Source of the DNA: Croceivirga sp.
Lineage (GTDB): Bacteria > Bacteroidota > Bacteroidia > Flavobacteriales > Flavobacteriaceae
Length of the DNA stretch: 64,000 bases
Assembly (NCBI GenBank): GCA_028284935.1
Contig: JANQQQ010000025.1
Coordinates: forward strand, 1-64,000
Direction: 5' to 3'
Shown here: positions 1 through 8,023 of the stretch, piece after piece
Position numbering within the stretch: position 1 is the first letter of the stretch
Layout of the letters: every line of letters begins with the position of its first letter
Made by a program: the position numbers and the translations under genes
The notes under the pieces: model-generated
What the model saw: the letters and a program-made list of their open reading frames with translations, nothing else
Databases searched by the model: none
What the model was told of the DNA's origin: nothing

Positions 1-85
1 GTACCGAAGGTGGGAATCGAACCCACACGGTATTGCTACCACTGGATTTTGAATCCAGCGCGTCTACCAATTCCGCCACTTCGGC
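1..85 (-). tRNA. tRNA-Leu (anticodon CAA), 3' end cut by window edge
   Basis: Read on the minus strand, the sequence starts GCCGAAGTGGCGGAATTGGTAG and folds as a class II tRNA. The anticodon arm is CTGGA-TTCAAAA-TCCAG, giving anticodon CAA, which decodes UUG leucine. A long variable arm and a GGTTCGATTCC T-arm follow. The acceptor stem GCCGAAG pairs with CTTCGGT (one G-U). The window starts inside the CCA end, so the last two bases lie outside. It has its own promoter just upstream. Confidence 0.96.
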
Positions 86-96
86 AAATGGGACTG

Positions 97-125
97 CAAA
101 GCTAAAAAATAATTTGAATCCCAAA
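97..125 (-). promoter_or_regulatory. Promoter of tRNA-Leu (TTTG-N17-TAGCTTTG)
   Basis: On the minus strand TTTG (complement of 122-125) is followed after 17 bases by TAGCTTTG (complement of 97-104). This matches the Bacteroidota primary sigma consensus TTTG / TAnnTTTG in both boxes. The predicted start of transcription lies a few bases before the tRNA 5' end at 85. Confidence 0.75.
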
Positions 126-169
126 ACCAAAATACCTGCAATTATCCTTTAGCAACCCAGATTAATTTT

Positions 170-177
170 TAAATTTG
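170..177 (+). promoter_or_regulatory. -7 box (TAAATTTG) of prs
   Basis: TAAATTTG fits TAnnTTTG perfectly. A weak -33 element TTTA lies 18 bases upstream (148-151). Transcription would start near 182-184, leaving roughly 45 bases of leader before the ATG at 229. Confidence 0.55.
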
Positions 178-228
178 CACCGCTTTTAAAGGACCTCCAC
201 TAAAGTGGGCCCTATTAAATTAAAGGAA

Positions 229-1170
229 ATGCCGTATCAAGTTCCGGAACCTAAAATTTTTGCATGCACGCAAAGTACTGTGCTTGGCGAAAAAATCGCC
301 CAGGCCTATGGAGCTGAATTAGGTAAGGTGCATTTTTCACGATATAGTGATGGGGAATTTCAGCCCTCTTTCGAAGAATCCATTCGAGGAGCGCGTATTT
401 TCATTATTGGATCTACCAATCCAGGCCCTGAAAATTTAATGGAAATGCTATTGATGTTGGATGCTGCCAAGAGAGCTTCAGCAAGACATATTACAGCGGT
501 CATGCCCTATTTTGGTTGGGCACGGCAAGATAGAAAGGATAAACCTAGGGTGCCCATTGCGGCAAAACTGATTGCCAAAATGTTGGAAACAGCCGGTGCA
601 ACGCGGATCATTACCATGGATCTACATGCCGATCAAATACAAGGTTTCTTTGAAAGACCGGTAGACCACCTGTTCGCCTCAACATTGTTTCTTCCTTATC
701 TACAAAATTTAAAGCTCGACAATCTTTGTATTGCCTCACCCGATATGGGGGGTTCAAAAAGGGCGTATGCCTATTCCAAGGCATTGGAAAGCGACGTGGT
801 CATTTGTTACAAACAACGTGCGAAGGCCAACGTCATTTCCCATATGGAACTTATTGGGGAAGTTAAAGGAAAAAATGTGGTATTGGTTGATGACTTGGTG
901 GATACAGCAGGAACATTGACCAAATCAGCGGACTTGATGATTGAGCGAGGAGCATTGAGCGTACGTGCCATTACAACGCATGGATTATTATCCGGGAGCG
1001 CTTACGAGCGAATAGAGGAATCAAAATTGCAGGAATTGATCATCACCGATTCCATTCCTTCAAGGGAAAATCATTCAAAAATAAAGGTATTGAGCACTGC
1101 GGAATTGTTTGCTGATGTCATGCACAGAGTGCATCATAACACCTCAATATCATCAAAATTTATTATGTAG
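229..1170 (+). CDS. prs: Ribose-phosphate pyrophosphokinase
   Basis: Cytoplasmic enzyme that transfers pyrophosphate from ATP to ribose 5-phosphate to make PRPP for nucleotide, His and Trp synthesis. The protein is 313 residues, the normal family length, from the ATG at 229. A GTG at 205 is in frame, but the family N-terminus starts at MPYQVPEPKIF, so 229 is preferred. Visible signatures are RYSDGEF, the metal/ATP region MDLHADQIQGFF, DMGGSKRAYAYSKAL, and the PRPP-binding loop VVLVDDLVDTAGTL at about residues 217-230. rplY lies 74 bases downstream on the same strand; prs-rplY-pth is a common flavobacterial order. Confidence 0.97.
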   Translation: MPYQVPEPKIFACTQSTVLGEKIAQAYGAELGKVHFSRYSDGEFQPSFEESIRGARIFIIGSTNPGPENLMEMLLMLDAAKRASARHITAVMPYFGWARQDRKDKPRVPIAAKLIAKMLETAGATRIITMDLHADQIQGFFERPVDHLFASTLFLPYLQNLKLDNLCIASPDMGGSKRAYAYSKALESDVVICYKQRAKANVISHMELIGEVKGKNVVLVDDLVDTAGTLTKSADLMIERGALSVRAITTHGLLSGSAYERIEESKLQELIITDSIPSRENHSKIKVLSTAELFADVMHRVHHNTSISSKFIM

Positions 1171-1215
1171 CCTTCGACTACGCTCGGACTCCAACCATGG
1201 GCCGGGCAATTCGAT
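1169..1215. repeat. Candidate dispersed intergenic repeat (CTTCGACTACGCTCGG type)
   Basis: Right after the prs stop lies CCTTCGACTACGCTCGGACT. I recall this CTTCGACTACGCTC word as a frequent intergenic repeat in Bacteroidota genomes; that memory is the main support, because no second copy was found in this window. It is not part of a gene. Confidence 0.35.
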
Positions 1216-1244
1216 ACAAATAGTAGTAATAATTAATTGAAAAA

Positions 1245-1892
1245 ATGAAATCAATTACAATCAAAGGATCCCAAAGAGAAAGCGTGGGCAAGGTTTCTAC
1301 CAAAGCCTTACGTAATGCTGGAAAGGTCCCTTGCGTGCTGTACGGAGGGGAAAAACCATTGCACTTTTCAGCGGACGAACTAGCGTTCAAAAACTTAGTG
1401 TACACTCCAAATGCCTACACGGCAGTAATTGAGCTGCAAGGTGGCGAAAGCTTTAAGGCGGTATTGCAGGACATCCAATTCCATCCTGTAACGGACAAGA
1501 TTTTGCATATCGATTTCTTCCAACTATTCGATGACAAACCTGTTACCATGGACATTCCCGTGCGCTTGGAAGGGAACTCTCCAGGGGTTCGGAATGGTGG
1601 CCGATTGCTATTCAGAAAACGCAAACTCTCTGTTAAAGCGTTACCAGATTTACTTCCTGATGAAATCACGGTGGATATCTCTAAACTCCGCATCGGAGGT
1701 AAAGTGGCCGTAGAGACCATCAGAACCGATAAATATACAATCATGCATCCTGACAACATTACCGTGGTTCAAGTAAAAGCTTCGCGTAATGCCGTTGACG
1801 ATGAGGAAGAGGAAGAAGAGGAAGGAACAGCAGCGGAAGGTGGTGAAGCACCGGCTACAGAGGCCGAAGCTGAAGCTCCAGCTGAAAGCTAG
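1245..1892 (+). CDS. rplY: 50S ribosomal protein L25/general stress protein Ctc
   Basis: Binds 5S rRNA in the large ribosomal subunit. The 215-residue protein has the long Ctc/TL5 form: an N-terminal L25 domain (about residues 1-92, starting [16 protein letters not shown]) and a C-terminal TL5-type beta domain (about 95-185, with [20 protein letters not shown]). A tail after residue 185 is almost pure acid and Ala (run of Glu, then [19 protein letters not shown]), which is typical of flavobacterial L25 proteins. It lies between prs and pth and ends just before a strong terminator. Confidence 0.96.
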   Translation: MKSITIKGSQRESVGKVSTKALRNAGKVPCVLYGGEKPLHFSADELAFKNLVYTPNAYTAVIELQGGESFKAVLQDIQFHPVTDKILHIDFFQLFDDKPVTMDIPVRLEGNSPGVRNGGRLLFRKRKLSVKALPDLLPDEITVDISKLRIGGKVAVETIRTDKYTIMHPDNITVVQVKASRNAVDDEEEEEEEGTAAEGGEAPATEAEAEAPAES

Positions 1893-1912
1893 GAGATAAT
1901 TAAAATTAAATG

Positions 1913-1949
1913 AAAGCATCCAAAACCATGGTTTTGGATGCTTTTTTAT
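1913..1949 (+). terminator. Rho-independent terminator after rplY
   Basis: A perfect inverted repeat (AAAGCATCCAAAACC / GGTTTTGGATGCTTT, centred on CCATGG) is followed by TTTTTTATTTTT. It ends the prs-rplY transcript 20 bases past the rplY stop. Confidence 0.85.
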
Positions 1950-1954
1950 TTTTG
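1947..1954 (+). promoter_or_regulatory. -7 box (TATTTTTG) of pth, inside the terminator T-tract
   Basis: TATTTTTG fits TAnnTTTG perfectly and overlaps the T-run of the rplY terminator. Transcription would start near 1959-1961. In such an AT-rich stretch the match could be chance. Confidence 0.4.
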
Positions 1955-1964
1955 AATAAAAAAG

Positions 1965-2597
1965 GTGTTCCAGTTTTTCAAATCCTTGTTCTCGCAAAAA
2001 GACAAACCCCTGCTGGACGAAACCGATGGTATGAAAAAGTTTTTAGTCGTAGGATTGGGAAATATTGGTGAGAAATACACCAATACCAGACATAATATTG
2101 GCTTTTCAGTCCTTGACCAGTTGGCCAGTGAGGAAGGTTTTTCTTTTGAGGATGCCCGATTGGGAGCTATAGCTTCTTTTAAATACAAAGGAAAGTCAGT
2201 CATATGCCTTAAACCATCCACGTATATGAACCTCAGTGGTAAGGCCGTCAACTATTGGATAGGTCATGAAAAAATACCTTTAGAAAATATCTTGGTGGTG
2301 ACGGACGATATTAACCTTCCTTTTGGAACCTTACGTTTAAAAGGGAAAGGAAGTGATGGGGGCCATAATGGCCTTAAAGATATTCAGCATACCTTAGAGA
2401 CCACAAAATACCATCGTTTCCGTTTTGGTGTTGGAGCAGAGTTTTCGAAAGGGAGACAGGTGGATTATGTTCTTGGGACTTGGAATGAAACGGAAGAAAA
2501 GGCCTTGAAGAAGCGACTGGAAAGAAGTACCCAACTCATTCGTTCCTTTGTGTTTGCAGGTCCAAAAAACACCATGAGCCAATTTAACGGAACATAA
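1965..2597 (+). CDS. pth: Peptidyl-tRNA hydrolase
   Basis: Cleaves peptidyl-tRNA released from stalled ribosomes so the tRNA can be recycled. From the GTG at 1965 the protein is 210 residues; from the ATG at 2031 it is 188 residues, starting MKKFLVVGLGNIGEKY, which is the normal Pth N-terminus. I keep the longer form because many flavobacterial Pth proteins have a short FFKxLF-type extension, but 2031 is a real alternative. Catalytic features are visible: NTRHNIGF with the catalytic His (residue 21 of the short form), KPSTYMNLSG, DDINLPFGTLRLKGKG and GGHNGLKDI. It stands alone after the rplY terminator and faces the convergent lipoprotein gene. Confidence 0.95.
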   Translation: MFQFFKSLFSQKDKPLLDETDGMKKFLVVGLGNIGEKYTNTRHNIGFSVLDQLASEEGFSFEDARLGAIASFKYKGKSVICLKPSTYMNLSGKAVNYWIGHEKIPLENILVVTDDINLPFGTLRLKGKGSDGGHNGLKDIQHTLETTKYHRFRFGVGAEFSKGRQVDYVLGTWNETEEKALKKRLERSTQLIRSFVFAGPKNTMSQFNGT

Positions 2598-2602
2598 CTT
2601 TC

Positions 2603-3292
2603 CTACAACACCTTAAAATCAAACACCCCCGAATCTGAAGCGTTTCCCTCTGCGTCTGTAGTGACGATCCGCCAAAAGTATGTTGCGCCGGATGCCACAT
2701 TAGCTGTGGCCTGAGTTGTCCCGGGCACGGTACTTGTTAATAAAGTTTCAGGCGGATTGGCCTCCGAAAAAAATACATCAAAGCTTACAATGTCATCTTC
2801 CACATCAGCTCCAATCCATGAAAGTTCTACCTGACCTTCGCTATTGGCCTGTACTGTGCTGCCTGCAGCAGGAGATTGTATTTGTGCCGGAAACGGAGCA
2901 TACGTCGTTTGGGAGCCCGCGTTGTAAAACAACCAAGATTCACTGGTAGCCGTATCATCCGATACCAAATTGGAAGAAAGTACGGACCATGAAAAAGGAG
3001 CTCCCTTTTCAATGGATAGTGAAGCGGAAGTGTTGGTTGTGGATATCGCCTGTGGCGAATTTGTGGTCAAATTTATTACTGTTAACGTATAACGATCTGT
3101 ATTGTTCGCAGGCTGCCACTCAAACGTCACTTGGCTCAGGGTTTCACTTATGCTTACACCCGTGGTACATTCAGAATCTCGCTCTGGAAATACCAAAAGA
3201 GCCCCTTCCGGTGAAGGTGGAGGACCATCATCCCCTCCTCCACAACCAAAAAGGAGTAGTAAAAAGGTGCCAAAAATCAACCAATGCCTCAT
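2603..3292 (-). CDS. Lipoprotein with two fibronectin-III-like repeats
   Basis: The 229-residue protein starts with a lipoprotein signal (hydrophobic LIFGTFLLLLFGC, lipobox Cys near residue 17) followed by GGGDDGPPPSP, the flexible linker usual in Bacteroidota surface lipoproteins. Two related beta-sandwich-like segments follow (about 30-125 and 130-229), both with the pattern VTFEW/VELSW ... FSWSV/YFWRI that marks Fn3-like domains in outer-membrane proteins. Its start overlaps the metalloprotease stop by four bases (ATGA), so the two are co-transcribed and probably act together at the cell surface. No enzyme motif is seen. Exact function unknown. Confidence 0.85.
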   Translation of the reverse strand: MRHWLIFGTFLLLLFGCGGGDDGPPPSPEGALLVFPERDSECTTGVSISETLSQVTFEWQPANNTDRYTLTVINLTTNSPQAISTTNTSASLSIEKGAPFSWSVLSSNLVSDDTATSESWLFYNAGSQTTYAPFPAQIQSPAAGSTVQANSEGQVELSWIGADVEDDIVSFDVFFSEANPPETLLTSTVPGTTQATANVASGATYFWRIVTTDAEGNASDSGVFDFKVL

Positions 3293-6200
3293 CGCTTTAT
3301 CAATTTTGAGGTTTGCGCTATACCCATAGCCTCAAGTACTACATAGTACAGACCATTACTTAATTCAGATACGTTCAAATCAAAGGTATAGCCTTCAACC
3401 CAAGTCTTATTTTGCCTTATTAAACGACCTTCGGAAGAATAAATGTTGACCATAACCTCTTGATCTTGGAATCTTGAGCTTATATTTATCAGCGCTGTAG
3501 CAGGATTGGGAAAAATAATGGGGGAGTCGGCAACAAAAAACTGTTTCTCAAACACGCCTTGGCACAACAATCCCGAAGTGATTTTTAGAACATTAAGTCC
3601 TGGTTCAAGATCAACGGTAAAATTAGTATTGGTGGTCTGTTCCACCAGCCCATTCAATTCAACGTTGTACAATGGTCCACCGGACATTTGTAAACGTACC
3701 GTTTGACCATCTGCCAGAAGATTGGCCAAAACGCTAAGCTCTTGGGGTTCATCAACCATTAACTCAAAGCACGTTTCCCTAAAATTGGTCAACCCATCGG
3801 TGCCTGTTATACAAAGTCGGTACGTACCCGCGCCAAGATTGGAAAAGGTGGTTTGTCCCATAAACCGATTTGAAGTTTCAATGCCATTTCCAATAAGTGT
3901 AGCTTCATAATCAAGCGTAGTGTCCATTGCCATAACGGCTATGGAACCATCGTTATTTTCCCTACAGGCCTCGCCTTGAATGGAGACTGAAAAATTATTG
4001 GTAGGGAACTCATTTAATGGACATCCTGAAGTATCCACCAATGTTCCTTTTGGTGTTCCCAAACAAAGATCATCGCCATCATCAAAAACACCGTCCTCAT
4101 CATCATCTGGTCTAAACGTCCCCTCTACACATATTTCCAGTGAAAAGGCATCTAAAGATCCCCCATCAGAAACAGCAGAATCTTGAATTTCCAAGGTCCA
4201 TTCCCCAAGGGTGGATTCTCCGTTGAAAGAAGACAGGGAGCCTAGAGGACGCACTGTGCCACTAATAGCGGGATTTCCAGAACACTCAAGCGGACTGCCG
4301 TCATCATCAAATACCGCAATTATATTATTAAGATTACCGCAGTTTTTTGAAATAAGGGTGACTTTGGTCCCCGCAGGAGAAATAAGGTTTACCGTTAAGT
4401 CCTCTAAAAATGTATGGGATATTTCTAGGTTGACATTGATGTCCGCAATGCGTAAATCTTCCACTAAAAATGTCTTTGCCGTTATAGTGGGAGTTCCCTC
4501 AGAAGAAATCTCCTGAGGTAAATCATTAGAGTCAAAACCTGCACAATTGACCACAGATGTCGTAAAACTCAAGGGGGCACCAAAAGCTCCATCACCGCAA
4601 AGATTTTTTGGCCTGACCCGCCAATAATATTGCCTCTCGGGAACCAACAAAGCGCTTTGATAGGAGGTGATGGACACTGTCGAAGATTCCACGATGGAGA
4701 CAAAGGCTTCATCCAGGGCGATTTCAATATCAAAAGCACTATAATTGTTGTCATCCAACCACGCAAATTCTGGATTTACATTAGTTCCAACGGCCAAATC
4801 TGGAGGAGACGTAAGTGTAACATTAGCAAATGCATTATTAAACACACTGATTTCCAGGGTTGTAGAGGTGGAAAAACTCGGTCCGGTTGCAATAACTTCC
4901 ACGGTATGGGGACCTACAGGAATATTTGCAATATTACCCAAGGTCAAATCAACCATAGTGCCATTGGTCGCAACCGAAGATTGGGAAAAATTGGCCGTAA
5001 AGGGTAGGGAGCTATTAATGCTTAAATCCATAGTTTCTGAAAAACCTCCGTAAGCCTCATAAACAAAAGGAATGATTATATCTTCCGGTTGACAAGTGCT
5101 ATAACCAAGCCGGTCAAAGTTTAAAATGGCTTGTGTCCCTTCAATAGTAAAGTTTGAACTATTCACGGAAAAGAAGATGTTGTTGCTTGCCCTCACCATC
5201 ATCCTTCCATTTGTGGTAGCCGTGCCTGGCAATTGTACTTGGGCGTTCCCAGTATTGGGAATGCCCTGTGCCAATACTTCTGAAAACGTGGTTCCCCCAT
5301 CCGTTGAGAGAAATACGTCAACCGACTCTGCGTTAATTGGAGCCTGATTGGTATTGGCCACATCCCATACAATCGTTTGGACACTACCAGCTGCAAAGAC
5401 TTCTGTAGTTGACTGAGAGGTGACCTTAAAAGGCCCTGCCGTATTGATGACTTCCACTTTAACGGAATCCGAAGCAACCTGCCCCCCGTCAGGGTTATTA
5501 TCCCTTACGGTCAAAGCAAAATTCAAATCCCGTTTTACATTGGATACGGTTTCCCAAGCATCATTGATAACGGGATTGACTTGTTCCAAATCCCCGCTGA
5601 GCACTCTGGAAAGACGGGGGAAATAACGCTCTTGATTCAATGATGGTGGTAACGATCTAAAATTGGCCCCAGAAATATTATCGGGTCCAAATGTAGCCGC
5701 CACAACTACTCCATTGTCTATTTGTTCCCATGTATAGCTCAGCAAGTCTCCATCAGCATCAGTAGCAGTACCAGATAACACAAAGGCCGTACCCATAGGA
5801 ATGCTATAATCCTGTTGGGCTGTGATATTAGGAGGATTATTGCTCAAATTGGTACCCAACGAACATCCTGTGGTTTGCAGATACTCTTGAATCTGTACGA
5901 TACTCACATGATGAAAATAATCGTCCCCATTGGGAGCAACGTCATTGCCAGCAACAATACCGGCATAGCCCATTATGGTGGTACCACTTGCAGGTTCTAC
6001 TTGTACTCCAGTACCTTCGGATTCAAAGGACCAGGTGTGGTTGGCCCCAAATTGATGGCCCAATTCATGGGCCACGTAATCCAAATCGAACAGATCCCCT
6101 TCTGGAATTAGGGCCGACGCAAATGCACTTCCTTTTCTATTATCTACGCATACAGAGCCAATAAATCCGGCATTCCCGTTGTCATTGTCACGGTGGAACA

Positions 6201-7038
6201 AATGCCCTACATCGTAGTTTTCTTCTCCAATAATAGTCGTTAAAGTATTCTGGACCTGAGCGTTAAAACTTCCGGTGTAGGGATCGGATGCCGCATCTGT
6301 AAAAATAACTTGGTCATTGTTGGCGACCAATTGAAGGGTAACGGCCAAGTCGGTTTCAAAGACCATATTGACCCGGGTAAGGGTAGCATTGATGGCGGCC
6401 AAAGCACCTGCAACGGTTCCTCCATGATAGTCCGTGTATTCTCCAGTGGTAGAAACAGCAATTCGATAGGTTCTCAGCACTTGTTCATCCACCAAATTTT
6501 TGGCTGTTACGCTTCGCATTAAGCCCATTACATTGGGGGTGGAGCATTCAAATATATTTTTCTCGGTCTTTCCATCACCTTTATAAACCCGATACCCCCC
6601 TTTCTGACCTCTCATGGGTTCCAAAAAATAGGTCTCCCCATGTATCATATCCATGATAGTGGCCTGTAGTCCTTTTGGGGAATGACTAAATCGAATTTTT
6701 GATGTACCATCTTTGGATACTCCCGTAAACGATTTTATTTCAGGGTATTTCTTGGCCAAGTCAGAATGGAAAATGGGGGTTTCCCAAACTTGATAAAAAT
6801 TAAAATGGCCCTCTCTGTTGGGAAATTGAATCGTTGTTTTTTCTGTTTTGGTCGTTTCCCCCAATACTTTTTCAAATTGAAAGTTGTCCAATTTCAAAAG
6901 GATATCGTGGTCAGATAGTCCGTATTTGCCCGCCGCAGCATTTGGAGTGATTCTTTGCCAATAATCTTGCTGGCCTACCCCATAAAACGAACCAAAAAGT
7001 ATGGTAATTGATAAAACAAAACGTAATTTAGCTCTCAT
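3289..7038 (-). CDS. Secreted reprolysin-like zinc metalloprotease with P-domain and T9SS signal
   Basis: About 1249 residues. I chose the ATG at 7038 because the in-frame TTG at 7062 overlaps the predicted -7 box, and because 7038 opens a clean signal peptide (MRAKLRFVLSITILFGSFYG). Order: signal peptide, propeptide (to about 190), catalytic domain with HELGHQFGANH (His324, Glu325, His328, His334; HExxHxxGxxH zinc site) and a Met-turn IMGY near 359, a linker with Ig/Fn3-like repeats, a proprotein-convertase P-domain (about 835-975, ending FSLEICVEG), an Asp-rich type-3-like repeat (DDDEDGVFDDGDD), and a C-terminal type IX sorting domain (about 1175-1249, FPNPA... SNGLYYVVL). Likely a secreted protease for protein scavenging. 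It is followed by a lipoprotein gene with a 4-base overlap. Confidence 0.93.
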   Translation of the reverse strand: MRAKLRFVLSITILFGSFYGVGQQDYWQRITPNAAAGKYGLSDHDILLKLDNFQFEKVLGETTKTEKTTIQFPNREGHFNFYQVWETPIFHSDLAKKYPEIKSFTGVSKDGTSKIRFSHSPKGLQATIMDMIHGETYFLEPMRGQKGGYRVYKGDGKTEKNIFECSTPNVMGLMRSVTAKNLVDEQVLRTYRIAVSTTGEYTDYHGGTVAGALAAINATLTRVNMVFETDLAVTLQLVANNDQVIFTDAASDPYTGSFNAQVQNTLTTIIGEENYDVGHLFHRDNDNGNAGFIGSVCVDNRKGSAFASALIPEGDLFDLDYVAHELGHQFGANHTWSFESEGTGVQVEPASGTTIMGYAGIVAGNDVAPNGDDYFHHVSIVQIQEYLQTTGCSLGTNLSNNPPNITAQQDYSIPMGTAFVLSGTATDADGDLLSYTWEQIDNGVVVAATFGPDNISGANFRSLPPSLNQERYFPRLSRVLSGDLEQVNPVINDAWETVSNVKRDLNFALTVRDNNPDGGQVASDSVKVEVINTAGPFKVTSQSTTEVFAAGSVQTIVWDVANTNQAPINAESVDVFLSTDGGTTFSEVLAQGIPNTGNAQVQLPGTATTNGRMMVRASNNIFFSVNSSNFTIEGTQAILNFDRLGYSTCQPEDIIIPFVYEAYGGFSETMDLSINSSLPFTANFSQSSVATNGTMVDLTLGNIANIPVGPHTVEVIATGPSFSTSTTLEISVFNNAFANVTLTSPPDLAVGTNVNPEFAWLDDNNYSAFDIEIALDEAFVSIVESSTVSITSYQSALLVPERQYYWRVRPKNLCGDGAFGAPLSFTTSVVNCAGFDSNDLPQEISSEGTPTITAKTFLVEDLRIADINVNLEISHTFLEDLTVNLISPAGTKVTLISKNCGNLNNIIAVFDDDGSPLECSGNPAISGTVRPLGSLSSFNGESTLGEWTLEIQDSAVSDGGSLDAFSLEICVEGTFRPDDDEDGVFDDGDDLCLGTPKGTLVDTSGCPLNEFPTNNFSVSIQGEACRENNDGSIAVMAMDTTLDYEATLIGNGIETSNRFMGQTTFSNLGAGTYRLCITGTDGLTNFRETCFELMVDEPQELSVLANLLADGQTVRLQMSGGPLYNVELNGLVEQTTNTNFTVDLEPGLNVLKITSGLLCQGVFEKQFFVADSPIIFPNPATALINISSRFQDQEVMVNIYSSEGRLIRQNKTWVEGYTFDLNVSELSNGLYYVVLEAMGIAQTSKLIKR

Positions 7039-7059
7039 CCGGATGGGGCGAAACTTAAT

Positions 7060-7067
7060 CAAAAGTA
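7060..7067 (-). promoter_or_regulatory. -7 box (TACTTTTG) of the metalloprotease operon
   Basis: The minus strand reads TACTTTTG, a perfect TAnnTTTG. Transcription would start near 7055, which supports the ATG at 7038 as the start codon. It is back-to-back with the ribF box only 8 bases away. Confidence 0.6.
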
Positions 7068-7075
7068 AGCCTTTT

Positions 7076-7083
7076 TATTTTTG
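7076..7083 (+). promoter_or_regulatory. -7 box (TATTTTTG) of ribF
   Basis: TATTTTTG fits TAnnTTTG. The GTG proposed as ribF start (7088) lies four bases after the box, so the transcript would begin at or next to the start codon. Confidence 0.5.
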
Positions 7084-7087
7084 TTCC

Positions 7088-8023
7088 GTGGAAACAGTCC
7101 AAGGCATCTCACAATTCAATTCATTAGAAAATACCGCAATTACCATCGGCACTTTTGATGGTGTGCACATAGGGCATAAACAGATATTGAAACGCCTCAT
7201 AAACAATGCCAAAAAAACTGGGTTTAAATCTACCGTACTCACTTTTTTTCCCCATCCAAGAATGGTACTTCAAAAAGATACCGAGATAAAATTGCTCAAT
7301 ACCTTATCGGAAAAGCAAAGGATACTTGCGGAAATGGGGCTGGACTATCTAATTGTACACCCTTTTACCCAAGAGTTCTCAAGACTTTCTGCACTTCAGT
7401 TTGTAAGGGATGTATTGGTCAACAAACTCAAAGTCAAAAGCGTGGTCATTGGCTATGACCATAGATTTGGACGTAACCGAAATGCCAGTATCCAGGATTT
7501 GGTTGGTTTTGGCAACACCTTTGACTTCAAGGTGGAAGAAATTCCGGCCCAGGAAATCGACGAAGTTTCCGTAAGTTCAACCAAAATCCGAAAGGCGTTG
7601 CTCCATGGGGACATCCAGACCGCAAACTCCTATTTAGGGTATAACTACATGATATGCGGTCAGGTAGTTGAAGGTCAAGGTCTGGGTAAAGACTTGGGCT
7701 TCCCAACGGCTAACATTGAGATTGAAGAGTCCTATAAACTGGTTCCACAAAACGGGGTGTACATTGTACATTGTGAATTTGAAAACCAAAGTGCTCCTGG
7801 AATGATGAATATTGGTGTAAAACCAACGGTAGACGGTTCAACCAAAAGCATTGAAGTGAATCTCTTCAATATTGACCAAAACCTGTACCAAAAAGATATA
7901 CGGGTGCACTTCCTAAAAAAAATAAGGAACGAACAAAAATTTGACTCGCTCCATGCTTTGAGTCATCAATTACATCAAGATAAAAAAATCGCTTTGGATT
8001 TCTTTACAAATGAGAAATATTAA
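7088..8023 (+). CDS. ribF: Bifunctional riboflavin kinase/FAD synthetase
   Basis: Converts riboflavin to FMN and then FAD. The frame is open from 7001, but that would overlap the divergent metalloprotease; GTG at 7088 gives 311 residues and the usual start METVQGISQFN. The N-terminal FAD synthetase domain (about 1-180) has TIGTFDGVHIGHKQ with the GxHxGH nucleotidyl-transfer site, FFPHPR and GYDHRFGRNR. The C-terminal riboflavin kinase domain (about 185-311) has GQGLGKDLGFPTANIE, GVYIV and the NIGVKPTV segment. Its last 14 bases overlap the next gene. The absence of a leader is odd (see findings). Confidence 0.95.
   Translation: METVQGISQFNSLENTAITIGTFDGVHIGHKQILKRLINNAKKTGFKSTVLTFFPHPRMVLQKDTEIKLLNTLSEKQRILAEMGLDYLIVHPFTQEFSRLSALQFVRDVLVNKLKVKSVVIGYDHRFGRNRNASIQDLVGFGNTFDFKVEEIPAQEIDEVSVSSTKIRKALLHGDIQTANSYLGYNYMICGQVVEGQGLGKDLGFPTANIEIEESYKLVPQNGVYIVHCEFENQSAPGMMNIGVKPTVDGSTKSIEVNLFNIDQNLYQKDIRVHFLKKIRNEQKFDSLHALSHQLHQDKKIALDFFTNEKY

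Noticed and set aside
1-85. tRNA-Leu as attachment site of a mobile element
   Set aside because: No integrase, no direct repeat of the tRNA 3' end and no accessory cargo follows; housekeeping genes start directly behind it.
7001-7087. Longer N-terminus of RibF
   Set aside because: It would overlap the divergent metalloprotease start, and the sequence does not match RibF; GTG 7088 fits the family.
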